Origin: Bremia lactucae
Lineage: Eukaryota > Oomycota > Peronosporomycetes > Peronosporales > Peronosporaceae
Assembly: GCF_004359215.1 (NCBI RefSeq)
Contig: NW_027152213.1
Coordinates: 1,078,087 to 1,142,086, forward strand
Direction: 5' to 3'
Length of the DNA: 64,000 nucleotides
This document shows positions 30,601 to 43,200 of the stretch, in pieces (position 1 is the stretch's first letter; each line of letters starts with the position of its first letter). The translations under genes and the position numbers were made by a program. The notes below the pieces were generated by a model. The model saw only the letters and a list, made by a program, of their open reading frames with translations. It had not been told where the DNA came from and ran no database searches.

Positions 30601-33600
30601 CATCATTGCCTAATCCTGCAATAACTTCCCTAGTCACGCAGCAGCAAGCACAGCAACTTCAAGTTCAAATTCAAGTTAATGCGAAGAAGGTTCACGCGCA
30701 AGCTCTCGCGACTGCACAAGCCAAAGGTCTAAAGCCATTACAGGCGCAGGAGAAGGCAAAACAAGCCCAAGCGACGTACGTGCATCGTGCGAATGCTCAA
30801 GCTCAGGCAAAGATAGCCCGTGCCCAAAGCCAAGGATTGGCATCATCTTATGTTTTAGGAAGTAATTCATCACCTGTAAGTGGTGGGCCATTTGCGTCAA
30901 GGGCTCAACAAGAGGCGCTGGAGCTACAGTATCAGGGGCTGCGAATGGTTCGATCAATCAGCAAAAATCACCAATCGTGGTTGGCGACACAGACGGTAAT
31001 AATTGAATGCTTGCGGAAGCTCTGGCGCTCGCCAGCACGCGTGCAACGGCTTGTCGCACATGATCGGCTTCCCATTAAATTTCACCTTGAATCGAAGCTG
31101 GTGATTAAATGTATGATTACTTACAGCCGTGCTAAACCAGATGATGTACAAGTACTGCTGGACATGGTGTCGGTTTTTCTGCATCAAACTCCTATCGACT
31201 TCAGCTTTCTGCAGTTATTTTATCGCGAAGAGGTTGCTACAAAGTACAGCGCTGCAAACAAGCGAAATCTTATTCAGTTGTTTTTGCGAATGCTTCGCGA
31301 GCCTGGTACATCAGAAGATCTTAAGGTTCATGCAGCCCAATTAATAATTGCGCCTGTCCTAACAATATCATTTGAGGACCCAAACGTCAGCAACATCGAT
31401 GTGATGGATCTTGATACCATAATGTGGATGCTTCGGGAGATTCTGGCAATTAAAGAGCATTCACCAGACGCCATGCAAAGCCTTCGAATTGAATTGCTTA
31501 AGCTAGGTACGTTACTCATACAACACATGAGTAATTATGTAACAGATTACCGGAAGGAAGTTATAAAGTTTGCTTGGAACCATTTAAAAGCGCAAGACTT
31601 GACATCGAAGCTTTGGGCGTACGTAAATGTGTGCCGGTTTATATCAGTCTACGATACGCCACCGAAAATTGTGTTGCAAGTGTATGTTGCACTTTTACGC
31701 ACGCATGAAATGGATGCCCGTTTTCTCGTTCGCAAGGCTTTTGATATTCTCTTACCTGCTTTACCAAGTCGCCTTCCGTCTAATGAATTTATTAAGGCGA
31801 TCAAGTGGACCAAGAAAATTGCTTATGAAGAAGGGCATGCACTTGGACAGCTTGTACATATATGGTTCTTAATTATCCGTCATCCAGCCTTGTTCTATCC
31901 ATTTCGCGGCCAGTTTGTCCCCCTCATGGTCAATTCGTTAAATCGATTGGCGATTCCTCCAAGTAGCACACCAGACAATCGGAGGCTTGCGGTAAACATT
32001 GTGGATTTAGTGATTTCATGGGAGCACACTCGACAAGATCGTCTCATACTACGGGGCACCTCTTTTGGAATCAAGGCTGCAACACCTGGGGAGGAGCTGA
32101 AACGAAGTCCATCTGCGATGAATGAGACAAACATTGGGACATCACCAGATGAGCAAGCGGCAAAGAAACGTAGGTTGTTGACAAGCAGAGTAGCGGACCT
32201 ACCAGACATCCAGTCAAGTGATAAAGTGAGCAAAGGAGAGGAATCCTCTTCGTGCGCACCGGACAAACAACAAGAACAAATATCAGACTATTCATATTTA
32301 GAGATGAATCGAGTGGCAAATAGCGAGGACGATTTTGAGCTAAGTGGTGCCATGGTAGATCTGGTTGTAAATTTTGCGTTTCGATTTGCCCTTGCGTCGG
32401 CAGATAAGCAGGAGACAAGTCGTTTAGCAAAAACATGTGGTGAGTTATTTGATAAAGCTCTTCGCCTTTGGCCGTCTGCAGCTATCCGCTTCTCCTACTT
32501 TGACAAGCTTATTGCTGTCACGGCGGAAACAATAATTCGGCAACAGCAGCAGCTACAGGCGAGTTTGAATGCGGCTGCGGCCGCTTCAGGAGAAGCAGGA
32601 CAACAAATTTCAGTCTCAGACCCACCGCCACTGACAGTGATGCCTCAATTCTTTACTGTTCCGAAAGGCGCGCCATTATCGTCACTTGCAATTCTTGATG
32701 CTGTTTTAGGCATCTTAAATTCCTTGGTTACATCGGACGTCGTCATCAAGTCTAAGCGTCCAATATCTTATGTTATCCAGTACGCCCCACGTATTATGAA
32801 GTTGGTGGAGCCGTGTTTTGACCGTCAGAACCATGAAATCCAATCGAGTCTAACAAAATTTTTATGTCGCATGGTTGAGGTACAGTAAGATTCATATCTG
32901 CCACAGTAGACTAGTCAATTGAGTTACTGATAGAATCACACTTTAAATGTGGCTTTGCAGTTGTATCCACCATCGCGTGCCCCGCAGCCCTTAATTGCGT
33001 GCAAATTTTATCCATGGCTTCGTGAGATCATAAATGAGCGTCTCATGAATGCTGCGTTGATCCACCAAGAATCAGGTCTCTCAAGTGGAACTTTACCAGT
33101 AGGATCAGGTGTAGCAGCCTTGAAGATAAAGGGTAAAAACGCACAAAGCGTGGCTAGAATGAAAACTGAAAAGCAGGGGGAAGCAAGTAGCACTTTGGTT
33201 CATGACAATGTGTCAGGCAAGAACCAAAAGGATCCAACTGGCATAAATCCCTTAATCAATCATGAAGCAGCTCGTATGCGATTATTATTTTCGCAGCATC
33301 CGCGTGGAGTCGTGTCGCCCATAAGTTATCCTAGTGAATTTACGTTAAAACTGCTCAGCGGACTGTGCGAAGTTACTTCGGAACTAGTAGATTTCTTTGC
33401 TCCGGCATTGCTAAAATTAGCGCAACGATTTACGCGTGAACACCTGATTCAGTCAGCAGCAACTGGTGGTGGAGGGCACGGAGGTAGCAATGGTGCAGCA
33501 ATGGGTGTGGAAAGTGGACAAGCAGTCGTAGATTCGTTTGGACGAAACCGTGTGATGGCCACTCCATCTTTGGCAATCGTAAATGAATGGAATCTGATGC

Positions 33601-36600
33601 AGTTAGGCCGATCAAACTTGGCGGTGAATAATGTCGTTCGGCGTGCTGTAAAAAATCGTGAGGCTGTAGGGGATAAAATGTCATCGAAGAAAACGAGCAA
33701 TGTCAGCGATTCGCTTGGTAATGACGCGACTAGCTTAAAGACGGGAGGTGTGATGAACAAGATGGGGGCGAGTTTAATTTCTGGACATAGTGCGCTTACT
33801 AGTAGTAGTAGCAATGGCGAACGTCCAATTGAGCTTCTTGTATTGTGCTACGCGCTCTTGGCGAAAAGCACGTTTACAACTGGTGAGCACCGCCGCCTAT
33901 ACACAAATTTGTTGGTACATTGCCTGGAAGGGTCGTACAATATCCCGCTCTTGCTTCAGATCACAAAAATTGTGTCTAAATTGATTGCCTCGACAGATGC
34001 ACGTCACCAGGTGTTGACGACAAAAGATAAGTTGACTTTATTAAGCAAGATGGCAACGTTTGATCGGCTAAATGAAATTTCTGCCTTACCTCTCAACGAA
34101 GAGTACTATCGTTTGGTTTTAAAGCTTTGCGAGTCAGCGCGCGGTGACCTCAAACATCAGACGCCTCAGTTGCACCTGTGTCCGACACCTCAAAATCATA
34201 GCCTTACGTCACACTTTATGGCAGGCTTGCTCGCTCCAGACCCAGCAATACGGGATAGGTTTTTGCAACTATTTTTCGCGGTTACTGGCCCTGGACCCGT
34301 TGCTCGCCTCCAGCTTGTGCTGCGTCAAGATTGGCAGGCTTGTGGAACAAGATACTGGCCAGTCATCGCGATCGAAAGTCTAATGGCGGCCATCTTATCT
34401 CCATTTGTTCTTTCGACGCTAAGAAGGGGGCAAGAAACTCAAGCAGTATCTTCAGCACATGCGATGTTCCTCAAATCTTATGGCCAAGTAAAGTCCTCGG
34501 AGCTCATTATGGCGTTGCGTGACTTGGCTCACATTGACTTGGAGCTAGCAAAAGAGTTGTGGGTGCATCTGTTCCGTGCCGCGTGGGCATTATTAGAGGA
34601 GGAGGCCCAAACACAAGTGTCTGGTCAATTGCTAAAAATTTTGGCTTCTAAGTACAACAAACGCGATCTAAATGTACCCCTTGATATGTCTATTCCTCGA
34701 CGCACGAACGTAGTTCAAACTCTGATGAAAGGAATTGTTAATACTAGCCCCAGTACACCAGTGATGACGCCTGAACTTGTGCTCCATATTGCATCCGCTT
34801 ATGACGTGTGGAGCTCTGCAATGCGGTTGTGTGAATTTCAAGTGGAAAAACCTGACTTGTGCTTCGAAAGCAGATTGCGGTGGATTGAAGCCCTCAGTGC
34901 TATATACAAACAATTAAGTGAGGATGACCTCCGCGTAGGGCTGAGTTTAGAAAATATTTCTCAGCCGGAGACGCGTGCAGCGCTGACCTTGGAAGCGCTT
35001 GGCTATGTGCACGAAGCACAGGAGGAATACTTTCGCGCTCTGTCAAATGCCCGTAGTGGCCGCGTGAGTGTTGACGAGATCAGTTTTTTTGAATTAAGAC
35101 TGTGGGAGGAGCGCTGGGTGGGTTGTGCCAAGCAATTGTGCCAATGGCAGATTATGAATGACTTTGCAAAGTCTACCCAAAATCAAGAGTTGCTACTTGA
35201 TTGTGCTTGGAAACGAGGAGATTGGGCATCAGCTAAGCAATTGTTATTGGCCCCATCGATGCAGTCTTCAACCGAACTTGGATGTCCACAAACCCGACTA
35301 CAGCGGTTGTATATTTCGATTCTTGATGCAGATAAGCGTAGTGTTATCGACACGCTCGCCTCCCAGACTGCTGATTTGGCACTGCATCAGTGGCAAGGAC
35401 TGCCACGTATCCTCTCGTGTGCTCACTTGCCACTTATGCATTTGTTTCACAAATTCGTCGAAGTAAATGAATCTATTCAGATGATGCAAGATCTTAAGTC
35501 CGCGAGTGCACAACACGCAGCTTTACCTAACCTTAAGCCGTCCATTAATACTTGGCGAGAACGTTTGCCAAACAAGTGGGAGCCTATATTACTATGGGAT
35601 GACATTCTCACGTGGAGATCGCACATGTTCCAAGTCGTTAAGACAACATTTGCTTGGAGCGATGCTCAAGTACTTGCTTGCATGCATGATAGTCCGTGGT
35701 CCGTCATTAAGCTTGCTCACACTGCACGCAAGCAGCGTCTTCCCGATGTATGTCTCGGTGCTTTATCAAAGCTATACTCAGTACCGGCTATGGACGTCCA
35801 GGATGCCTTTTCAAAGCTGAGAGAGCAGGTAAATATTTGTTACGAAAGTGCGACAGAATACTCTGGCGGATTAAGTATTCTGAACACTACCAATTTGGAC
35901 TACTTTAGTCTGCGGCAGAAGGCAGAAATGTTTCGTCTAAAGGCACTTTTCTTAGAGGCCCAAGGATCATTTTCTGAAGCCAACAAGACATTTTCACATT
36001 GCCTGCAAATTTGCGATAGTTATGGCAAAGGATGGCTATCGTGGGGACACTACTGTTACCGCTTGTTCCTTGTGCGTAAAGATCTTGCTCTGGCTTCACA
36101 AACCATTGCGTGTTACTTACAGGCTATACATTATCGGTGCAACTCAGCTCGACTCATGATCGCACGTGTGCTTTGGTTGCTAAATATGGATGATCAGCGT
36201 GGAGTTTTGATCCAAACTTTTGAGACGCATGGAAAGCAGCTGCCGATATGGATTTGGATTATTTGGATACCGCAGTTGCTTATGGCTTTAGGTCGTCCGG
36301 AGGCACCTCAAATTCGGGGCTTGTTGCGTGGTTTGTCTGCTAAATTCCCGCAAGCATTGTATTATACAATGCGGGCTTTCTTTTTGGAGAACCGTGACAA
36401 CACATTGATGCAAACCAACCAGCAGCTACACTCAGGCGTGTCCCATTCCGCTACCTCCACGTCGTCGGCTGATTCACTCACGTACTATCGAACGAAGTCT
36501 GGCCATGTAGTTGGAGTTCCTCGCGCCATGCCACATGCTCAGATTCAAGAAATTCCAGGGCTTGTTGGCTCTGCTCGACCGACGCCTGCAGCATTTAATG

Positions 36601-38435
36601 CATCTCCTAGTGTCGTATTTACATTGGAAGCATGGAATGAAAAGATTCGCAATAATTGTGGCGATGGCCATTCTTTGAAGACTGAATTTGGTCCTGTGCA
36701 GTACACCGAAGATTTGTTAAATTTCTTGCGCAGATCTCATGATTCGCTTACGTTTGAAATGGAGTGTATGCTAGAAGAAATGATTACCCGATTTCGACCG
36801 GAGCCGGAAGAAGAGCTTCTCACCGCAGTCCACGCGCTTTTGCTTAAGTGCTATCAGCTTCCAAAACTTACCAAGACAGAACCTGTCCCAAAGATGCTCG
36901 GTGCTGCGCTTGCCAGGGTATGCCGCAAACTTTTCGTGTTGCTCCCTCACCAGATAAATGAAAAGCACGAGGCTTTTGTAAACGAATATAAGCATGCGTT
37001 TGAGCGTGACTTTACTCCATTCAGGGAAGATGAGGTGCAGCCCCAAGTCGAATCGGCCACGACACTGTATGAGATCATGGACCGCTTAAAAAGGTGGAAA
37101 AGTTTATTACAGATGCGTGTTAAAAAAGTGGGAAAACGCAACGCAGCAAAACTATACTTAGAGGAGTGCAGTCGTCATCTAATGGAGCTTAGCAGCTCCA
37201 ACATCGAGGTGCCGGGTCAGTACGTTTCAGACGGTGAACCGATTAAGGATCTACACGCACGTATTCAATATTTTAAAAGCACGGTCGATGTGCTGCTCCG
37301 TAATGGTTTTACTCAGCGTCGTGTAGCCATGGGCGGCAGCGATGGACGCTCGTACTACTTTTTGGTCCAATATGCTATGACACACATAACTCGCACAGAT
37401 GAACGGATGATGCAGATGTATCTACTATTAAATCGCCTACTGCTTCGTCACAAGGAAACAAAGAAGCGCAATACAGTATTTCACGTACCAAAGGTGATTC
37501 CACTAACACCTCGCGTGCGGCTACTCGAAGACAATCGCGACTTTGTCACGCTTGGTGAGGTTTACGAGCTTGACTGCCAGATTGAAAATAAGGATCCGGA
37601 TTTTCCAGTAGAATTGTACCGGAAGCGTATGAGCGAAGCGTACGCAGAGGCAGGAACAGAAGACGACTCGAAAATGCAGGAGGAAGAGCAAGTCGCACTG
37701 GCAAAGGCCCATGCTTTTCATGAAATATGTAATGAGCACGTTCCTGAAACACTTTTAGCCAAGTATATCAACGGAATTTCAGCTCACAGCGACGCGTACT
37801 ATCAATTTCGTAGCGAATTTACAAAGCATTTGGCTCTTTCAAGCTTTTTATCTTACGCATTGTTTATTGGAGACCGTGCTCCACACCGTGTGCTTTTCTC
37901 ACGGCGCACTGGTCGCGTGGTGAGCACCGAGTTGCGTCCTGGATACGCGAGCAGTGGCATTTTGGAGGCTACGACGACTATGCCGTTCCGTCTCACGCGT
38001 AACCTTCACAGCTTTTTAACGCGTTCAGGTGTGCAGGGTCCATTTAGCATTGCAATGACTGCTGCTGCTGAAGCTTTAACGAGCGAAGAGGATATTCTCA
38101 GTAATCAATTATGTCTTTTCTTCCGAGATGATTTACTGTCGTGGCATGCATCGAAGGCGCGAATAAACGCTCTTGAGTCACAAGCTTCAGGACGCACATC
38201 GTCACCTGGTGAGTCAGTAGGTCCAACTTCGCCAGCTCAGCGTCGCGTCGAGTCTCAGGTGCAGCAACGTGTCGAGGCAAATGTAAGTCTTGTACTTGAA
38301 AGAATTCGTGGTGTCTCGCTCAACAAGGAAAATGCCAAGATTTCGCGAGGCAAGAGCGTGCAAGAATTGGTGGCGATTGCTACTAGCGCAGAGCATCAAC
38401 AAGAAATGTATCCAACGTGGCATCCGTGGCTCTAA
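24690..38435 (+). CDS. TRRAP/TRA1: TRRAP/Tra1-type pseudokinase scaffold of SAGA and NuA4 (join 24690-32879, 32961-38435)
   Basis: The joined product is about 4554 residues, longer than human TRRAP (about 3,860). The start is ATG at 24690 (MNVEVVRQKLADGDPDAVLK); the open frame also extends 15 nt upstream without an ATG. Layout: HEAT-like helices from the start; a Ser/Thr/Ala-rich loop at about 163-270; long HEAT solenoid; an Ala/Gln repeat insertion at about 1857-2060; more HEAT; then in exon 2 the FAT region (ALEALGYVHEAQEEYFRALS near 3406) and a PI3K-like domain from about 4236. A FATC end terminates in YPTWHPWL. The catalytic loop reads GDRAPHRVLF and the DFG-equivalent region GRVVSTELRP, so the catalytic Asn and the metal-binding Asp are absent, as in TRRAP/Tra1 generally. 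TRRAP is the activator-binding scaffold of nuclear histone acetyltransferase complexes. Confidence 0.92.
30261..30870 (+). repeat. three imperfect Ala/Gln-rich repeats coded within TRRAP
   Basis: Three units of roughly 45 residues each start QIQVNAHKVAAQAVANAQAH, QIQANAQKVHAQTLAAAQAQ and QIQVNAKKVHAQALATAQAK. Each continues with a short hydrophobic or Pro piece and a KAQ/RAT..Y(V/I) segment. They sit between HEAT blocks at residues about 1857-2060 of the product. The period suggests duplication of a helical unit. The rest of the protein is not low-complexity in this way. Confidence 0.8.
32880..32960 (+). other. inferred 81-nt intron in the TRRAP gene, with two overlapping donors
   Basis: The two long frames (ending at 32888 and opening before 32961) join in frame if GTACAG at 32880 is the donor and TTTGCAG at 32960 the acceptor, giving FLCRMVE|LYPPSRAP. 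A donor with better consensus, GTAAGA, lies 5 nt downstream at 32885; using it would shift the frame to a stop after about ten codons. Confidence 0.75.
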
Positions 38436-40822
38436 AGGGAGGCCACTGAAATGTTGGCTGAAGCAGCAAAGCAATCACGATATAAGAGTGTTATTCCTTT
38501 TGTCTTAATATGTTTAATAGTCTAAAAGAATTGATATGCCTTTGTTTGCGCCGCGATACAGTTGCGTGTAGGCGCGATTACCGACGTCAGCAGTAAAAGG
38601 AATATAGCCATATCGTTGATTTAGGCTGAAGTTATTTCCAAATATACCAAACAGATAAGATAGCAAAAACTGCATCAGAAACCCAGCGGCACCACGTACG
38701 GTTCACTTATCTTTGGTGAAGTCCAAAGAAAAGTGAATTTCAATTGCACAGTTTCAGTCTCAACACGAGTTACCGCTGCCTGGCGCAATAAAATAATGTC
38801 ACTTCTTGAGAGAAAGACGCTAAAAATATGTAAAAAATTGCCAAGCACATGCGAATTATTGGCGGATTATTTTTGGTCAAACGCGAGCAAATATTGCGCG
38901 AGGCCGCAAGTTTAGCCATTTTCTCGTCTGTTGCTTTATTTCTTTTGACTGTTGAGAAAAAGTATATTTGTATGAGCACCGAGCCCGCATACCTCGCAGC
39001 AAAGCTTCCCGTAAAAAATCTGACAATCGCAATCGGCTTCTTATTGCTTGCTGCACATCCGAAAAACCCGTTGGTAACTTCGATAGGTTCGACACGACAC
39101 TTCCTGCAAATTAACCTCCTTCTTCGCTTTTGCTCTCGTAATCAAGCATCGAAAATGAGGGTGCTGACAGAGCTTGAAACTATTTAGCTGCTCGTCCACA
39201 CCCAGAGCGAATATATTGGGGCATATAATTTCGTGCCAGCAGACAGGAAACCTGAGACTAAGCTGATCGAAATTGTTAAAAATGACACAAGATTTGCTGC
39301 AATATGAAATGCCACGATGGAAATGCCCCACAAAACAGTAGTGTTTCGTAAAAGCCGTGCTCGATTGCGTGCAAGATCACCAGCCAGTCCCACCCCACCC
39401 ACAAAGTTTAATATTCCACGACTGCTTAATCTAGCAACAGCAAAGTACCAAACGGATGATTCTCAAGCTGCAGAAATTGTCTTAGCTCGTTAACTTGCTG
39501 CTAAATAGCGGAGTTGCTCTGCTTGCATTCGAGCCAGGAACAAAGAAAGCAACGAGATCGTGGTCCCACAGCTAGTTTGGCATGCATTCGGTAGATCTTC
39601 TTCACGCATTCTACTCCTTACTTCACGTTTTATTAGAGCTGTTTCGATTCGTCTGCAGTAAAAGTCTCGGGATCAAATTTGAAAGAGGCTAAGTCTTAAA
39701 GCTTTTGTGCTTGGTCATCTCTTTGCTGATATTCTTCTGTGCTAATAGGTGCTCACGAAACCTTCTTTTGAAATTACACTGACGTCGCATTCACTCCACT
39801 TCGGCTGCAGAGGGGTCAGCGGGAGTAGTTGTTATCATGCACAAACTTTTAAATGTAGCTTTCGCGACAAGTCATAGATTTGTTCAGCGCCAGCAGTCAA
39901 ATTGACCTGAGTCATTTGTCTATCTATAGCTTCTATACACCTTTGCTTTAGATCTCATTTTTTTGAAATTCTTTCGGCTCGTTCGCAGAAAGGGCAGAAG
40001 GGCTCAGCTTCTTTGCAAAAGTTTTTAAGCTGTAACAATTGTGCTTTACAAAGCATGCTTGAGTAGCTGTACTCATTAAATCAGTGGCAATTTTACTCAC
40101 AATCAAGTCTCTTGTTCGTTTTACAAGCTTCCGTATTCCTTGGTTTGGTTTGAATTTCAAAGCAAAGTGACCGCTCGCGCATCATTTAAATGTCGGCGTC
40201 TTATGTCTTTTCTCATCTTTCCATTTTCTTTATTAGCTATGATTTCGTCAAGCGATGGTGCCATCTTGTTGTCAGCGTTTCTGTTAAGTCCATCGCTTCA
40301 GTCGCTTACTCTCGCAGCAGTTGTAAGTTCTTAATGGCGCTTTGTGGCATATGGTCACTCAGCTCGAATAATCAGAAAGAGGAGGCAACTTTCATTTATC
40401 ATCGCGATTTTCGATACTTGACTTGGAAATAGCATTGAAAGCTCTTTTTAAAAGTCGATAGTACTAGTTTCGATCGTTTCCTTGATGAATGACAATCGTG
40501 TGCACAGTTGGGTACAAATGCGGATGCTCTTTTCCCTTTCATAGATTTTAGGTCTCATCGTGGACGCAGCCGATTGCAGTCAAATCCAAAATCGCCGAAG
40601 GCTTTATGCAAGCGAGCCATGTCTTGTCATTACTTTGAGGTTGTCCCGTCGGAAGGGCACTGAAAAAGAATAATGCCTACGAGCTAGACGAAGAGTTAAC
40701 GATGTTCAATTATTTTATATCCAAAGCTTCGGCTTTCTATTTATTTTCAAGACTATTCACATTGTTTGTGCGCTCGAAAGGGCGCACACTTCTTTAAGGA
40801 AGACGCAAAGAACTGTTCTGTT
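38436..40822. other. intergenic region between TRRAP and the TRAPP-like gene
   Basis: About 2.4 kb between two convergent genes. Apart from a possible small minus-strand frame (39948-40264), I see no gene, no tRNA and no transposon signature. A minus-strand frame at 39184-39402 is hydrophobic (VAFHIAANLVSFLTISISLV) but has no visible partner exons. Confidence 0.5.
39948..40264 (-). CDS. possible small basic protein, frame-shifted, unknown
   Basis: ATG at 40264 in a fair context reads MAPSLDEIIANKENGKMRKD, then RRRHLNDARAVTLL, and stops at 40157. An overlapping frame (from about 40154 to 39948) continues KFKPNQGIRKLVKRTRDLIV and ends EPKEFQKNEI. A single frameshift or a short unseen intron would join them into a Lys/Arg-rich protein of about 105 residues. 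SLDEIIA resembles the UAP56-binding motif of ALY/REF-type mRNA export factors, but this is a very short match. It may also be chance. Confidence 0.25.
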
Positions 40823-42514
40823 TTATATTTTGATATATACCTCACAGTAGTCAGATATAAAGCAAGTACGTGTTAAACGATCGACTAGCACCAAGGGACC
40901 CAACCGACAATTGCCCGAACGGAGAAAAACAACATGTAAACTTTGCTTGATGCTCATATTCGGGCGCAGTAGTCTGCAAGCAGTCCAGAACATATATGTG
41001 TTTATCGTGAAATAAATAAAGCGAATAAAGTCTTACCCTAAGCGGTGTGAAGCCTCAAATCCCACAACGGCAGGTGTGTCACCTTCGATTCCACTATTTT
41101 CTTGCGAAGGCCACACAAGCGTCAAATCATAATCGACGTGTGCCGAGCGGTTCACTATTGTCACACAAACGACAGCGGCGGTCCCTAACGACACATCACA
41201 TGTGAGTGGGGCCAGCGTAGCTTGCAGCACCGAGTCCGGAAAAAGCTGCACGCATTTAAAATCTGCCGAGGGCTTTGCCTTTCGCCTTAAATCACCCGTT
41301 TGCACATACGCCATGAGCTTTTCGATGTGTGGACGCCACTTGTTTCCGTCCATCAAGAGCGACGAAATTGAGTGCATGGGGGACCATACAACTGTACGGT
41401 CCTCCGTGATAGCATCCATAGCATATGCACTAGCTAGCCACGAGAGCGTCAATACTATTTGCTGCTGCGTCGGCACAATCGGTCTGGTTTCTATTGGCGG
41501 GCTATCTTTTATTGTAGTTTTGTCGTCACCACTTACACACTTTAATGACTCATGGTGTTGGACGTCTCTGAAAGGTTCGAGCACAAAAAGAAATTTATAG
41601 CGCTCTTGCGGCTGTAACACAACAGGAAATAGTACTGTTTCAACGCTTACGACGCAAAAGCGAGTCAGATCTCCCGTATTAGACGCATTTTGACGTGACA
41701 ATTGCTCCAGGTGAATATCTAGATCTTGTACTGCCAATGACAAGGTCAAATGAGAATTAAATACGCAAGCCGTTATTCCTACACGTCGCCTCCCCAGCAT
41801 TCGACTGTCAACCTCAAGCTGCATCGGCTTAGTTACGACAATGTCGTGCTCAACACAACGAGTGATCATTGACATTGGCTCCAATTGTTCCCTAGTAAGT
41901 GAAAGAAGTTGGGACAACGCCCACTCGTCTCGTAGTAACGAGGTCGATAATGATTTAAGCTCCGAAATTGCAAGCTTTCCATCAATTCCTGGAGCAGTCA
42001 CTATTGTGCTATTTGGCGTGATGTTCAAAAGAAACCGTAATTGTCGACCCAAAAATTCGTGACGGATCTTGAGGTCAAATTGAGCCTCGAGCGTCACAGA
42101 CGAGACGACTTCATTCTCTATATTGTCCACTGATACGTGTAAGAGCTGCGTCTCCTGGCAAAACAACGGATTGAAGGATGATGAAGAGCTGTCCGCGTGA
42201 AGATCCGTTTTTAAGACTTCTCCAATTTGAATTTGCACTTGAGCACCTTCACAATGCGATTGCCAGCGTTGTAGTAATTGCTCTGCGCTTTGACAGTCGT
42301 ATTTGGAAGTCGTTGTCATTACGTCTGCATCTACTCTTACAGTGATCTTCTCTCCTAGCAACAATCCAATTGATTTTTGTATAATTTACATGCACTCCAA
42401 CCTACACCATCACTACGTTACAGACCAAATGCCTCGCTCACCTAGAAATAGCTCATCATCGCGGAGAGCTATGTGCAGTCGCGCGCATCTCCATTCGTCA
42501 CACCAAGCCTTCAT
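40823..42514 (-). CDS. TRAPP-associated protein, TRAPPC13/TRAPPC14-like (three exons)
   Basis: The model is complement(join(40823-40973, 41037-42354, 42442-42514)), 513 residues. The main frame (42354-41037) lacks an ATG and ends at a TAA that lies inside GTAAGA. An upstream exon from ATG 42514 reads MKAWCDEWRCARLHIAL, then DDELFLG|EKITVRV across an 87-nt GTGAGC...GCTAG intron. Downstream, a 63-nt GTAAGA...TTGCAG intron leads to a 50-codon exon with LLRPNMSIKQSL and GPLVLVDRLTRTCFISD. Both joins keep phase. LGE at the N-terminus, YKFLFVLEPF in the middle and later beta-rich Ig-like segments recall the TRAPPC13/14 family, which assists TRAPP tethering complexes in membrane traffic. The gene model is better supported than the family name. 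Confidence 0.55.
40974..41036 (-). other. inferred 63-nt intron of the TRAPP-like gene
   Basis: On the minus strand, donor GTAAGA at 41036 and acceptor CTTGCAG ending at 40974. Splicing removes the TAA at 41035-41033 and opens 50 more codons, ending with TAA at 40825-40823. Confidence 0.65.
42355..42441 (-). other. inferred 87-nt intron of the TRAPP-like gene
   Basis: On the minus strand, donor CTAG|GTGAGC at 42441 and acceptor GCTAG ending at 42355. It joins ELFLG to EKITV in phase and supplies a proper ATG. Confidence 0.65.
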
Positions 42515-43200
42515 TGGTGAACTAATCCGAGGCAGTATGCGCCCAGTAAACGTTATGCAGAAAGTGACTTGTGGTATTGAATTTATAAGAATACTGTATC
42601 TTAAAACCGATCTACAGTGGGCCGAGTGGTTGTGCACTAGTATTAGTACCGGGAGGTATGTGGATCGATACCCGCGGAGGGCGGAATGATGACACATTGC
42701 CGGAGATAGGCTTATAAGCAGACGAGCAACCATCGATTGGATTGCCGCCTTGCCAACCCGCACCGAAGTGGTGTGATAGTTGGGTGGAAGGGGCTTTTAG
42801 CCGAAATTTTCCATAATGTAATGAGGGTGCGGTTCCAATCGTCAAAATTAAATTTCTAAAAGGAAATTAATTTTTTTTTAAAAGTGACAAAAAAAAAATA
42901 TTTTTCAGGAAATAACTTTTTAAATAAAAACCGTACCCTAAACCGACACAGGTGAATAGGTCGAGTAGACTAAGGTGAATGGGGTTCCGTTGGAATTTTT
43001 GCCAAGAAACAACATAAAACTTGATATTTCGATTAAAAAATGCATATTTTGTAAGACGGTAATATGAATTAAATTCTTACTTAAAATTACATAATGTTTC
43101 TAATTAAATAATTAATTAATAAATGATTAATAAATACCCAAAAATTTCAAACTAAATCTAAATTTAAAGCAGCTTTTGATGAAACAACACCTAAATCAAA
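42515..43200. other. gene-free region upstream of the TRAPP-like gene
   Basis: 42850-43200 is strongly AT-rich with A and T runs. 42515-42850 is more mixed, with no convincing frame. It would contain the promoter of the minus-strand gene; no specific element was recognised. Confidence 0.5.

Noticed and set aside
30246..30957. Minus-strand frames opposite the TRRAP Ala/Gln repeats
   Set aside because: Repetitive composition (GCN/CAR codons) leaves the opposite strand free of stops. The sense frame is continuous with TRRAP.
32949..32960. GTG-initiated second gene starting at 32949
   Set aside because: There is no ATG, a good acceptor (TTTGCAG) ends at 32960, and the protein continues TRRAP in frame. 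It is an exon, not a separate gene.
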